A DNA stretch of 7,875 nt, taken from contig JAABQN010000090.1 of NCBI GenBank assembly GCA_011391455.1, positions 1 to 7,875 of the forward strand. Direction: 5' to 3'. Origin of the DNA: Nitrospiraceae bacterium (lineage in GTDB: Bacteria > Nitrospirota > Nitrospiria > Nitrospirales > Nitrospiraceae). The translations under genes and the position numbers were made by a program. Below, piece after piece: positions 1 through 5,354 of this stretch (within the stretch, counting starts at the first letter, position 1; each line of letters opens with the position of its first letter). The notes beneath the pieces were generated by a model. That model ran no database searches. It saw only the letters and a program-made list of their open reading frames with translations, and was not told where the DNA came from.

Positions 1-490
1 GGGGGATATCATAGGGCTCGACCTAGGGGCCATTGTCGGCGGGTTTTACGGAGATTCAGCGATTACGGTTTCGGTGGGGCAGACGACCGAACGGAATGCC
101 CGCTTGGTTCAAGTAACTGAAGAGGCGATGTACCTCGGAATCAAACAAGCGGTGGTGGGGCATCGGCTCTCGGACATTTCACATGCGGTTCAACAGCATG
201 TTGAGGCTGCCGGCTATTCGGTTGTGACAGAGTTCGTTGGCCATGGGATTGGCCGGCAGTTGCATGAAGAGCCGCAGGTGCCGAATTATGGGAAGCCCGG
301 GCAGGGACCACGGTTGCAGGCTGGAATGGTTCTCGCGATCGAACCGATGGTCAACATGGGTGGCGCTGCAGTCAAGGTTCTTGAGGATCGATGGACGGCG
401 GTAACGGTAGACGGGAGTCTCTCCGCGCACTTTGAGCATACGATTGTGATTGAGCCGAGTGGGCCGCCACGGATTCTGAGCCGGTTCTGA
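1..490 (+). CDS. map: Methionine aminopeptidase type I, C-terminal part (5' end outside window)
   Basis: Removes the initiator methionine from nascent cytosolic proteins, using a two-metal centre. The frame is open from base 2 to the TGA at 488-490 (162 residues), and about 90 N-terminal residues expected from the family lie upstream of the window. All five metal ligands of the pita-bread fold are visible, numbered from base 2: Asp7 and Asp18 (11 apart, as for E. coli D97/D108), His81 in the GHGIG motif, Glu114 in IEPM and Glu145 in FEHT. His88 in LHEEP matches the second catalytic histidine. The GTG at 74 is internal, because conserved metal-site sequence lies before it. It sits 43 bases ahead of infA, the usual place for map at the end of the spc operon after secY-adk. 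Nothing suggests damage; the enzyme looks fully active. Confidence 0.96.
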   Translation, partial: GDIIGLDLGAIVGGFYGDSAITVSVGQTTERNARLVQVTEEAMYLGIKQAVVGHRLSDISHAVQQHVEAAGYSVVTEFVGHGIGRQLHEEPQVPNYGKPGQGPRLQAGMVLAIEPMVNMGGAAVKVLEDRWTAVTVDGSLSAHFEHTIVIEPSGPPRILSRF

Positions 491-520
491 GAAACTGAAG
501 ACGCGGGCATGTGGTTTGGA

Positions 521-529
521 GAGAAGGGA
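521..529 (+). promoter_or_regulatory. Shine-Dalgarno site that fixes the infA start at GTG 534
   Basis: The purine run GAGAAGGGA ends four bases before the GTG at 534. This supports 534 over the in-frame TTG at 516, which would place this run inside the coding region and add six residues not expected in IF1. Confidence 0.75.
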
Positions 530-533
530 TAGA

Positions 534-752
534 GTGCCGAAAGAAGATATCATCGAAATTCAAGGCACAGTGAACGAGACGTTACCGAACGCGATGTTTC
601 GGGTATCGCTGGACAATGGCCATAAGATTCTTGCACACATTTCCGGAAAGATGCGGATGCACTTTATCCGTATTCTTCCCGGCGATAAGGTGACCGTGGA
701 ACTGTCGCCGTACGATCTGACACGTGGGCGGATTACCTATCGGTTTAAGTAG
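534..752 (+). CDS. infA: Translation initiation factor IF-1
   Basis: IF1 binds the ribosomal A site of the 30S subunit and helps IF2 and IF3 select the initiator tRNA. Starting at GTG 534 the product is 72 residues, the same length as E. coli IF1, and begins MPKEDIIE. It is a single S1-like OB fold: the conserved segments GTVNETLPN, MFRV, GHKILAHISGKMR, IRILPGDKVTVELSPYDL and the C-terminal GRITYRFK are all present. A good ribosome-binding site precedes the start. It lies between map and rpmJ, 15 bases before the latter, the standard order in many phyla. An upstream in-frame TTG at 516 is open but gives a longer, unlikely N-terminus. Confidence 0.97.
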   Translation: MPKEDIIEIQGTVNETLPNAMFRVSLDNGHKILAHISGKMRMHFIRILPGDKVTVELSPYDLTRGRITYRFK

Positions 753-767
753 GAGTGAAAAATAGAC

Positions 768-881
768 ATGAAAGTCAGATCGTCCGTGAAGCCAATCTGT
801 GCCAAGTGTAAAGTGGTTCGGCGCAAGGGCGTGGTCCGGATTCTCTGCGAGAATCCGCGCCATAAACAGCGCCAAGGGTAG
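768..881 (+). CDS. rpmJ: 50S ribosomal protein L36 (bL36), zinc-binding form
   Basis: This is the smallest protein of the large ribosomal subunit. The ATG at 768 opens a 37-residue frame ending in TAG at 879-881. The sequence begins MKVRSSVKPIC and ends KQRQG, typical of bL36. The zinc ribbon is intact: Cys11, Cys14, Cys27 and His32 (C-x2-C-x12-C-x4-H), so this is the zinc-dependent paralogue type and not the cysteine-free form made under zinc starvation in some bacteria. The Shine-Dalgarno AGGAG at 751-755 overlaps the infA stop codon and is 12 bases from the start, somewhat far. The gene follows infA as expected; downstream, the usual short gap to rpsM is instead occupied by a palindromic repeat. 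Confidence 0.96.
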   Translation: MKVRSSVKPICAKCKVVRRKGVVRILCENPRHKQRQG

Positions 882-883
882 GG

Positions 884-988
884 GAGTCTGAGGATGACCT
901 CATCAGACTCCTGCTCGCGCAACGCGCGGCCTCAGAAGGCCCTCGTTGGACGCGCGCATGAGAGTCTGACGAGGTCACCCTCAGACTG
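884..988. repeat. Nested palindromic repeat between rpmJ and rpsM
   Basis: Outer arms at 884-910 and 962-988 are inverted copies matching at 24 of 27 positions. Each arm is itself an imperfect palindrome: GAGTCTGA at 884-891 faces TCAGACTC at 903-910. The centre holds a further hairpin, GGCCT at 928-932 and AGGCC at 937-941 with the loop CAGA, flanked by CG-rich sequence with partial inverted symmetry. The whole unit could form one long stem or two side hairpins with a central one. It begins three bases after the rpmJ stop and ends 18 bases before the rpsM Shine-Dalgarno, so it splits an otherwise tight operon. The structure is seen directly; that it belongs to a dispersed REP- or MITE-like family is inference. 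No ORF of note or T-run is inside it, so it is not an obvious terminator. Confidence 0.85.
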
Positions 989-1017
989 AAGGGTGAAGTG
1001 AAGTAAGGGGAGGAACT

Positions 1018-1404
1018 ATGGCTCGTATTTCTGGAGTGGATTTACCGAGAGAGAAGCGGGCGGACATCGGCTTGACCTATGTCTATGGGATCGGTCGGGC
1101 ATCCGCGCTCTCTATTCTGAGCAAAGCCGGGATCGACGGAGCGATTCGCGTGAAGGACTTGAGCGAAGAACATATCGTCAAGATTCGTGAAATTATTCAG
1201 GAAGGCTTCCAGGTCGAAGGCGATCTGAGAAAGACCTCCTCGATGAACATCAAGCGATTGATCGATAGCGGTACATACCGTGGGCTGCGCCATCGGAAAG
1301 GGTTGCCGGTCCGCGGCCAGCGGACCAAAACGAATGCGCGGACGAGAAAAGGCCGTCGCTCCGGTGTGGGAAGCAAACCGAAACCGCCTGCGCGTAAGGC
1401 GTAG
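1018..1404 (+). CDS. rpsM: 30S ribosomal protein S13 (uS13)
   Basis: S13 sits in the head of the small subunit, contacts the P-site tRNA and forms bridges to the 50S subunit. The product is 128 residues, close to the usual 118-125. Recognisable parts are the N-terminal MARISGVDLP, the helix-turn region with YGIGRASA near residue 24, and the S13 signature starting RGLRHRKGLPVRGQRT at residue 88, followed by NARTRKG and a basic tail ending PKPPARKA. The ATG is preceded by the strong Shine-Dalgarno GGGGAGGA at 1007-1014. It heads the alpha-type group rpsM-rpsK-rpsD-rpoA-rplQ, but is separated from rpmJ by 136 bases filled mainly by a palindromic repeat. Confidence 0.98.
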   Translation: MARISGVDLPREKRADIGLTYVYGIGRASALSILSKAGIDGAIRVKDLSEEHIVKIREIIQEGFQVEGDLRKTSSMNIKRLIDSGTYRGLRHRKGLPVRGQRTKTNARTRKGRRSGVGSKPKPPARKA

Positions 1405-1435
1405 TGCGTGACCGTTACTTGAGTAGGGAGTCTGT

Positions 1436-1819
1436 ATGAGCATCAAAAAAGGGAAGAAGAAAGAGCGCCGGATCGTGCAGAGCGGGGTGGCCCATGTCCA
1501 GGCTTCCTTCAATAACACGATCGTCACCATCACCGACTTGAGCGGCAATACGATCGTGTGGGCGAGCTCAGGGAACCAAGGCTTTAAGGGGTCTCGCAAG
1601 AGCACGCCCTTTGCGGCTCAGCGGGCAGGCGAGGCTGCTGCGCGCAAGGCGATGGAGAGCGGAATGCGCCAAGTGGACGTCTATGTGAATGGGCCTGGAT
1701 CCGGTCGTGAATCGGCGATCCGATCTCTTCAGGCCGCTGGATTGCGGATCCATATGATTCGTGATGTGACCCCGATTCCGCACAATGGATGCCGTCCACC
1801 TAAGCGGCGTCGCGTGTAG
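1436..1819 (+). CDS. rpsK: 30S ribosomal protein S11 (uS11)
   Basis: S11 is a platform protein of the small subunit and helps shape the E-site mRNA path. The 127-residue product has the lysine-rich start MSIKKGKKKERR, the core HVQASFNNTIVTITD, the SSGNQGFKGSRKSTPFAAQ segment, NGPGSGRE at residues 85-92 and the C-terminal DVTPIPHNGCRPPKRRRV, all highly conserved in the family. The Shine-Dalgarno GTAGGGAG at 1423-1430 is well placed before ATG 1436. It lies 31 bases after rpsM and 81 bases before rpsD, in canonical order. Confidence 0.98.
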   Translation: MSIKKGKKKERRIVQSGVAHVQASFNNTIVTITDLSGNTIVWASSGNQGFKGSRKSTPFAAQRAGEAAARKAMESGMRQVDVYVNGPGSGRESAIRSLQAAGLRIHMIRDVTPIPHNGCRPPKRRRV

Positions 1820-1878
1820 CGGCGCATGTCGAGGGAGTCGGATATACGAGAATTGTTGGGCGCACCTACGTGGTGATG

Positions 1879-1891
1879 TCCGGTAACCGGA
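1879..1891 (+). promoter_or_regulatory. Short inverted repeat overlapping the rpsD Shine-Dalgarno
   Basis: TCCGGT at 1879-1884 and ACCGGA at 1886-1891 are perfect inverted repeats around one base (in RNA, a five-pair stem with a three-base loop). The 3' arm includes the first three bases of the GGAGG Shine-Dalgarno (1889-1893) of rpsD, so the hairpin could partly hide the site. Whether this matters for S4 autoregulation is speculation. Confidence 0.35.
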
Positions 1892-1900
1892 GGTAGAGCA

Positions 1901-2527
1901 GTGGCAAAGTATCGCGGTCCCGTCTGTCGGTTGTGTCGGCGAGAGGGTGAGAAGTTGTTCCTGAAAGGCTTGCGCTGTATGACAGAGAAGTGCGCTATCG
2001 AGCGGCGGAGCTATCCTCCTGGACAGCATGGGCAAAAGCGTCCAAGGAATTCAGAGTACAGCACGCAGCTCAGAGAAAAGCAAAAGCTGCGCAGAATTTA
2101 CGGTTTAATGGAATGCCAGTTCCGGGGTGTGTTTGAGCGTGCGGAACGGCAGTCTGGTATTACCGGTGAGGCGTTGCTGCGGTTGCTGGAATGCCGGCTG
2201 GATAACGTGGCCTATCGATTGGGGTTTGGCGCTTCTCGAAAAGAAGCCAGGCAGCTGGTCAGCCACGGGCACCTGACCATGAATGGTCGGAAAATCAATG
2301 TGCCTGGCGCGCAGGTCAAGGCGGGCGATATCATCAGCGTCCGGGAGCGAAGCCGCACATTGATCTCGATCCAAGCCGCCTTAGAATCTGTTGATGGACG
2401 AGGCATTCCGGAGTGGTTGGAGTTGGACAAGACGGCGTTTAAGGGCGTGGTACGAACGCTGCCGTCAAAAGACCAGATTGTGCTGCCGGTCAATGAGCAG
2501 ATGGTGGTGGAGTTGTATTCGAGGTAG
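1901..2527 (+). CDS. rpsD: 30S ribosomal protein S4 (uS4), zinc-binding form
   Basis: S4 is a primary 16S rRNA-binding protein that nucleates 30S assembly and, in several bacteria, represses its own operon. The product is 208 residues, normal for the family. The N-terminus carries a complete zinc site, Cys9, Cys12, Cys26 and Cys31 (C-x2-C-x13-C-x4-C), the cysteine-containing form rather than the metal-free one. The S4 RNA-binding domain runs from about residue 98 to 160, with CRLDNVAYRLGFGASRKEARQLVSHGH as its core, and the protein ends EQMVVELYSR. The start is GTG with GGAGG at 1889-1893, seven bases upstream. It lies between rpsK and rpoA, as in the proteobacterial alpha operon and unlike Firmicutes, where rpsD is separate. 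Confidence 0.98.
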   Translation: MAKYRGPVCRLCRREGEKLFLKGLRCMTEKCAIERRSYPPGQHGQKRPRNSEYSTQLREKQKLRRIYGLMECQFRGVFERAERQSGITGEALLRLLECRLDNVAYRLGFGASRKEARQLVSHGHLTMNGRKINVPGAQVKAGDIISVRERSRTLISIQAALESVDGRGIPEWLELDKTAFKGVVRTLPSKDQIVLPVNEQMVVELYSR

Positions 2528-2611
2528 ATACGGAATTGGCAAGGAAGTCGGTCTCTGTGGCGAACAGATGCCGTTCAGTGGCTGGCTACTCGATGAGATC
2601 AAGGGGGAGTC

Positions 2612-3613
2612 ATGATTAAAGCAATGAAAGACTTTCAGATCCCGCTGCGGGTGGAAGTCGACAACGATACGAATTCCCAAACCCACGGCAGATTTACCAC
2701 AGAGGCCTATGAACGTGGATTTGGGACCACGGTCGGCAACGCGTTACGGCGCGTACTGTTGTCGTCGCTGACGGGTGCGGCAGTGACCACCGTGAAGATC
2801 GAAGGAGTCCTGCACGAGTTCTCCACGATTCCCGGCATCACGGAGGATGTGACCTCCATCATTTTGAATGTCAAAGGACTGCGGCTTGCGGTACATACCG
2901 ATAAGCCGAAGACGCTACGTCTTAAGAAGAAGGGACCGGGTGAAGCAAAGGGGTCTGACATTATTCATGATGGGGATGTGACCATTTTGACTCCGAATCT
3001 GCATATTGCGACGTTGGACAAGGATGCCTCGTTCGATATGGAAATGACGGTGAATCACGGGCGAGGCTACGTGCCTGCCGAGCGAAATAAGGAAGAGGGG
3101 CTGCCGATCGGTGTGATCGCGATCGATTCGGTATTTTCGCCCATCAAACGAGTGAACTTTCATGTGGAGAATGCCCGTGTCGGTCGCATGACCGATTACG
3201 ATAAATTGACCTTGGAAATCTTGACGGATGGGACCATCTCGCCTCGTGATGCCTTGTCCACGGCGGCCGGCATTCTGCGCGACCACATCGATATCTTTAT
3301 CAATCCCGATGAGCGACTCGAAGGGCGCGCTGATCTTGGGAGCGATGAGGCGCAACGTGAGGTGAATAAGCATCTGTTCCGTAGCGTCAACGAGCTGGAA
3401 CTGTCGGTTCGCGCCGCAAACTGTTTGAAGAATGCGAACATCAAGACCATTGCCGACTTGGTCCAGAAGACCGAAGGGGAGATGCTGCGGACAAAGAATT
3501 TCGGCAAGAAATCGCTCAACGAAATTAAAGAGATCTTGACGGAAATGGGGCTGGGGCTCGGTGTGAAGCTGGATACGGTGCAACAGAATAGCGGTAGCCC
3601 GAAGAGCGAGTAA
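2612..3613 (+). CDS. rpoA: DNA-directed RNA polymerase subunit alpha
   Basis: Alpha dimerises to start polymerase assembly and, through its C-terminal domain, binds UP elements and activators. The 333-residue product has both domains at usual length. The N-terminal domain (about residues 1-235) carries RGFGTTVGNALRRVLLSS and the insert domain with PGITEDV. A linker joins it to the C-terminal domain (about 260-320), with LSVRAANCLKNANI and NFGKKSLNEIKEIL. Arg267 is the equivalent of E. coli R265, the main DNA contact, so UP-element recognition is probably kept. The Shine-Dalgarno AGGGGGAG at 2602-2609 is two bases before ATG 2612, slightly close. It is 84 bases after rpsD, a gap with nothing I recognise, and 18 bases before rplQ. 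Confidence 0.98.
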   Translation: MIKAMKDFQIPLRVEVDNDTNSQTHGRFTTEAYERGFGTTVGNALRRVLLSSLTGAAVTTVKIEGVLHEFSTIPGITEDVTSIILNVKGLRLAVHTDKPKTLRLKKKGPGEAKGSDIIHDGDVTILTPNLHIATLDKDASFDMEMTVNHGRGYVPAERNKEEGLPIGVIAIDSVFSPIKRVNFHVENARVGRMTDYDKLTLEILTDGTISPRDALSTAAGILRDHIDIFINPDERLEGRADLGSDEAQREVNKHLFRSVNELELSVRAANCLKNANIKTIADLVQKTEGEMLRTKNFGKKSLNEIKEILTEMGLGLGVKLDTVQQNSGSPKSE

Positions 3614-3631
3614 CGAAACAAGAGGGAACCA

Positions 3632-4045
3632 GTGCGTCATAGAAAAAATGGCAGACAGCTTGGACGAAAGACGAAACATCGGTGGGCTCTGTTCCGAAGT
3701 CTTGTGACGTCGCTGCTCGAACATGAGCGGATCGAGACGACGGAAGCCAAGGCGAAGGAAATTCGAGGATTTACGGATCGGATGATTACGCTCGGCAAGG
3801 AGGGAACATTGCCGGCTCGGCGGCAAGCCCTTGCATTTATCCGCAGCAAAGATGTCGTCTCGAAATTATTCAGCGACGTTGCAGTTCGATTTAAAGACCG
3901 CCCAGGCGGCTATACCAGAATGGTGAAGACGAGGCGGCGGATCGGCGATGCCGCGAAGCTTGTCGCGATTGAACTCGTTACCAGGCCGGATGCTGCATCG
4001 GCGAAGAAACAAGTACCTGCTACCTCTACTCCCGCCGCCGGCTAG
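3632..4045 (+). CDS. rplQ: 50S ribosomal protein L17 (bL17)
   Basis: L17 lies near the polypeptide exit tunnel of the large subunit. The 137-residue product starts MRHRKNGRQLGRKTKHRWAL and continues with LLEHERIETTEAKAKEIR, both diagnostic, and contains RPGGYTRMVKTRRRIGDAA before the family's usual end. About 20 additional Ala/Pro/Thr/Lys-rich residues follow, ending TSTPAAG, a low-complexity tail that varies among bacteria. The start is GTG, with GAGGGA at 3622-3627 in front. It closes the ribosomal block: hairpins begin over its stop codon and a new promoter-like sequence follows. Confidence 0.97.
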   Translation: MRHRKNGRQLGRKTKHRWALFRSLVTSLLEHERIETTEAKAKEIRGFTDRMITLGKEGTLPARRQALAFIRSKDVVSKLFSDVAVRFKDRPGGYTRMVKTRRRIGDAAKLVAIELVTRPDAASAKKQVPATSTPAAG

Positions 4046-4094
4046 ATCTCCTGTCTGCGAGATTTAGTCGGCGCCGCGGCGCCGCATTATTATT
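4042..4094 (+). terminator. Tandem hairpins after rplQ, probable terminator region
   Basis: The first stem pairs 4042-4050 with 4059-4067 (nine pairs, one of them G-U in RNA) around an eight-base loop, and its 5' arm includes the rplQ stop codon. The second is a perfect 16-base palindrome, 4069-4084 (CGGCGCCGCGGCGCCG), able to form a six-pair GC stem with a four-base loop, followed by CATTATTATT. The T-tract is interrupted, so the intrinsic terminator would be weak; the stems may instead act in RNA end protection. The position, at the end of one operon and before a promoter, supports a terminator role. Confidence 0.5.
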
Positions 4095-4152
4095 CCGACG
4101 ATTCCCTCACCTCATCTCTGTCGAGTAGACCATGCCGTGGTGAAGGCAAAAG

Positions 4153-4181
4153 TTTACTTGATATTGAGCCCATGCTACTAT
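4153..4181 (+). promoter_or_regulatory. Candidate sigma-70 promoter for lptCAB-rpoN
   Basis: TTTACT at 4153-4158 (four of six against TTGACA) and TACTAT at 4176-4181 (four of six against TATAAT) are separated by exactly 17 bases. They lie about 45 bases before the lptC start and after the hairpins that end the ribosomal operon. The match is moderate and based on pattern only. Confidence 0.5.
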
Positions 4182-4225
4182 CGTGCCAGTCTTCTTCAGG
4201 CAACTAAAAAGGAAGCAGGGACAAC

Positions 4226-4798
4226 GTGTGGCAACACTGGGTACGGAGAGGTTTGTTAGCGCTCAGTGCGGTGTTGGCCTGTTTCCTTGCCTATTTGCTC
4301 GTGACCAATTCGACTATGGTTCCTACCCCGACGGCGGCGGCGCCAGGCTCCATGGATGCAGCTGATGCCACGATCTCCCAGTTTACATTCACCCAAACCA
4401 AGGGCGATACGGTTCAATGGCAAGTACAGGCGCAAGAGGCGAGACTCTTTGAGCGAGACAAGCGGGCGATGCTCCAAGTCGTCGCGATCACACTGTTTGG
4501 CCAGAAGGGAAAAGATTTGACGTTAACCGGAGATGAAGGGACGTTGGATACGGAGACGAAGAACTTTGTGCTCGCAAACCGATTGGAGCCGCTCGTGATT
4601 CACACCGAGAGCGGGTACGTGATCTATACCAACCATCTGGCTTGGACTGACCAGACAAGAGAAATTCGCACAGAGGATCCTGTTCGTATCGTCGGGCATG
4701 GGTTAGAGGTGACGGGGCGTGGGTTACTGGGACACTTGGACCGAGAGGAATTTGAAGTGCTTGAGGATGTACATGTGGATTTGGTTCCTGCTTCTTAA
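4226..4798 (+). CDS. lptC: LPS export system inner-membrane protein LptC
   Basis: LptC is the bitopic subunit of the LptBFGC complex; it takes LPS from the inner-membrane transporter and passes it to LptA. The product is 190 residues, close to the E. coli protein (191). Residues 8-27 form a single hydrophobic anchor (LLALSAVLACFLAYLLV core) after a short basic start, and the rest is predicted periplasmic, beta-rich and of the LptC/OstA-like type: TISQFTFTQTKGDTVQWQVQAQEA, then GDEGTLDTETKNFVL and a final GLEVTGRGLLGHLDREEFEV. The start is GTG 4226; AAGGA at 4209-4213 is 12 bases away and a GGG at 4218-4220 is closer, so the start is likely but not certain. The identification rests on the fold pattern and on the lptA-lptB neighbours. 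The kds genes that often precede lptC are absent here. Confidence 0.88.
   Translation: MWQHWVRRGLLALSAVLACFLAYLLVTNSTMVPTPTAAAPGSMDAADATISQFTFTQTKGDTVQWQVQAQEARLFERDKRAMLQVVAITLFGQKGKDLTLTGDEGTLDTETKNFVLANRLEPLVIHTESGYVIYTNHLAWTDQTREIRTEDPVRIVGHGLEVTGRGLLGHLDREEFEVLEDVHVDLVPAS
4763..4766 (+). promoter_or_regulatory. Shine-Dalgarno core choosing lptA ATG 4773
   Basis: GAGG lies six bases before ATG 4773 but directly abuts ATG 4767. Normal spacing therefore favours 4773. The site is inside the end of lptC, consistent with translational coupling. Confidence 0.55.
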
Positions 4799-5354
4799 TT
4801 TATTCCCGTTTGGGATAGCTTCATTGAGCGAATCGGCCGACGCCGCCCTTCCCAAGGGTGGTGTTGATCGAGCGGTGAGCACGACTATTACAGCCAAACG
4901 GATGACCGTAAAAAATCAGGATAGCCAAGCGATATTTGAGGGAGCGGTTGTGCTGACTCGTGGGTCGTTGGTTGTCTATTCCGATCGCATGGTGGTGATG
5001 TTTCGCGTGCAAGACTCACCCGCGACTGATAACCCGAAAGGGCCTGAGGCCGTCAAGGGTACCGTACCTTCGAAAGGGCCCGATGCCGTGCCGGCTGTGT
5101 CCAATCGTTCAGTCAACAGGATTGAAGCGACCGGACGAGTGAAAATTGAAAAGGATTCGGGGAATGCGACCTGTGAAAAGGCTATTTACTACCATGATGG
5201 AGATAAGATCGTTCTGACGGGCGATCCGGTGGCCTGGGATAAGGGAACAAGGGTCAGCGGCAAGCAAATCACGATGTTTTTAGCAGAGGATCGGAGTGTG
5301 GTGGAGGGAGGCTCGCATGTGCGGATTGAGCCGGATGGGGGGGGGATCAAGTGA
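4773..5354 (+). CDS. lptA: LPS transport periplasmic protein LptA
   Basis: LptA forms the periplasmic bridge that carries LPS from LptC to LptD at the outer membrane. From ATG 4773 the product is 193 residues. Residues 1-24 look like a signal peptide (MWIWFLLLNLFPFGIASL, then SESADA before a likely cleavage). The OstA-type beta-jellyroll follows in two parts: ITAKRMTVKNQDSQAIFEGAV with YSDRM, and ATGRVKIEKDSGNATCEKA with KIVLTGDPVAWDKG. Between them is a Pro/Gly/Lys-rich insert, about residues 82-110, with a small duplication (KGPEAV at 89-94, KGPDAV at 101-106). The gene overlaps lptC by 26 bases and lptB by four (GTGA). ATG 4767 is an alternative start adding two residues. The family call is firm from fold and context. 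Confidence 0.9.
   Translation: MWIWFLLLNLFPFGIASLSESADAALPKGGVDRAVSTTITAKRMTVKNQDSQAIFEGAVVLTRGSLVVYSDRMVVMFRVQDSPATDNPKGPEAVKGTVPSKGPDAVPAVSNRSVNRIEATGRVKIEKDSGNATCEKAIYYHDGDKIVLTGDPVAWDKGTRVSGKQITMFLAEDRSVVEGGSHVRIEPDGGGIK
5035..5089 (+). repeat. Short direct duplication inside lptA
   Basis: The 19 bases at 5035-5053 recur at 5071-5089 with 17 identical, a 36-base (12-codon) period that keeps frame. They encode KGPEAV and KGPDAV within a flexible insert. The remainder of the period has diverged. Confidence 0.7.
5337..5345 (+). promoter_or_regulatory. G9 tract: lptB ribosome-binding site and possible slippage site
   Basis: Nine consecutive G residues encode the Gly-Gly-Gly near the LptA C-terminus and end five bases before the lptB GTG, so they can pair with the anti-Shine-Dalgarno sequence. 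They are also a homopolymer prone to slippage. Reading -1 from this tract continues without a stop into lptB. Confidence 0.6.

Noticed and set aside
74..76. GTG as the start of a short map gene
   Set aside because: Two conserved metal-binding aspartates are encoded before it, so the gene is cut by the window edge and does not start here.
516..533. Upstream TTG start for infA
   Set aside because: It would add six residues (MERRDR) not seen in IF1 and would swallow the ribosome-binding site; GTG 534 gives the standard 72 residues.
884..988. Intrinsic terminator after rpmJ
   Set aside because: Strong hairpins are present but no T-run follows them, and essential rpsM-rplQ genes with no clear promoter of their own lie downstream.
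1042..1605. Minus-strand open frame opposite rpsM and rpsK
   Set aside because: Both strands cannot easily be constrained and the + strand products are unmistakable; composition shadow.
2915..3826. Long minus-strand open frame (303 codons) across rpoA and rplQ
   Set aside because: It lies opposite two clearly real genes, its product resembles no family I know and it spans their junction; an antisense shadow.
4158..4181. TTGATA as the -35 box of the lptC promoter
   Set aside because: It is only 12 bases from TACTAT, too short; TTTACT at 17 bases fits better.
4183..4365. Small + strand frame overlapping the start of lptC
   Set aside because: It is another frame of the LptC anchor region, with no ribosome-binding site and no recognisable product.
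4719..4772. Upstream TTG or ATG 4767 starts for lptA
   Set aside because: The TTG places charged residues before the signal peptide deep in lptC; ATG 4767 directly abuts the GAGG. ATG 4773 has normal spacing.
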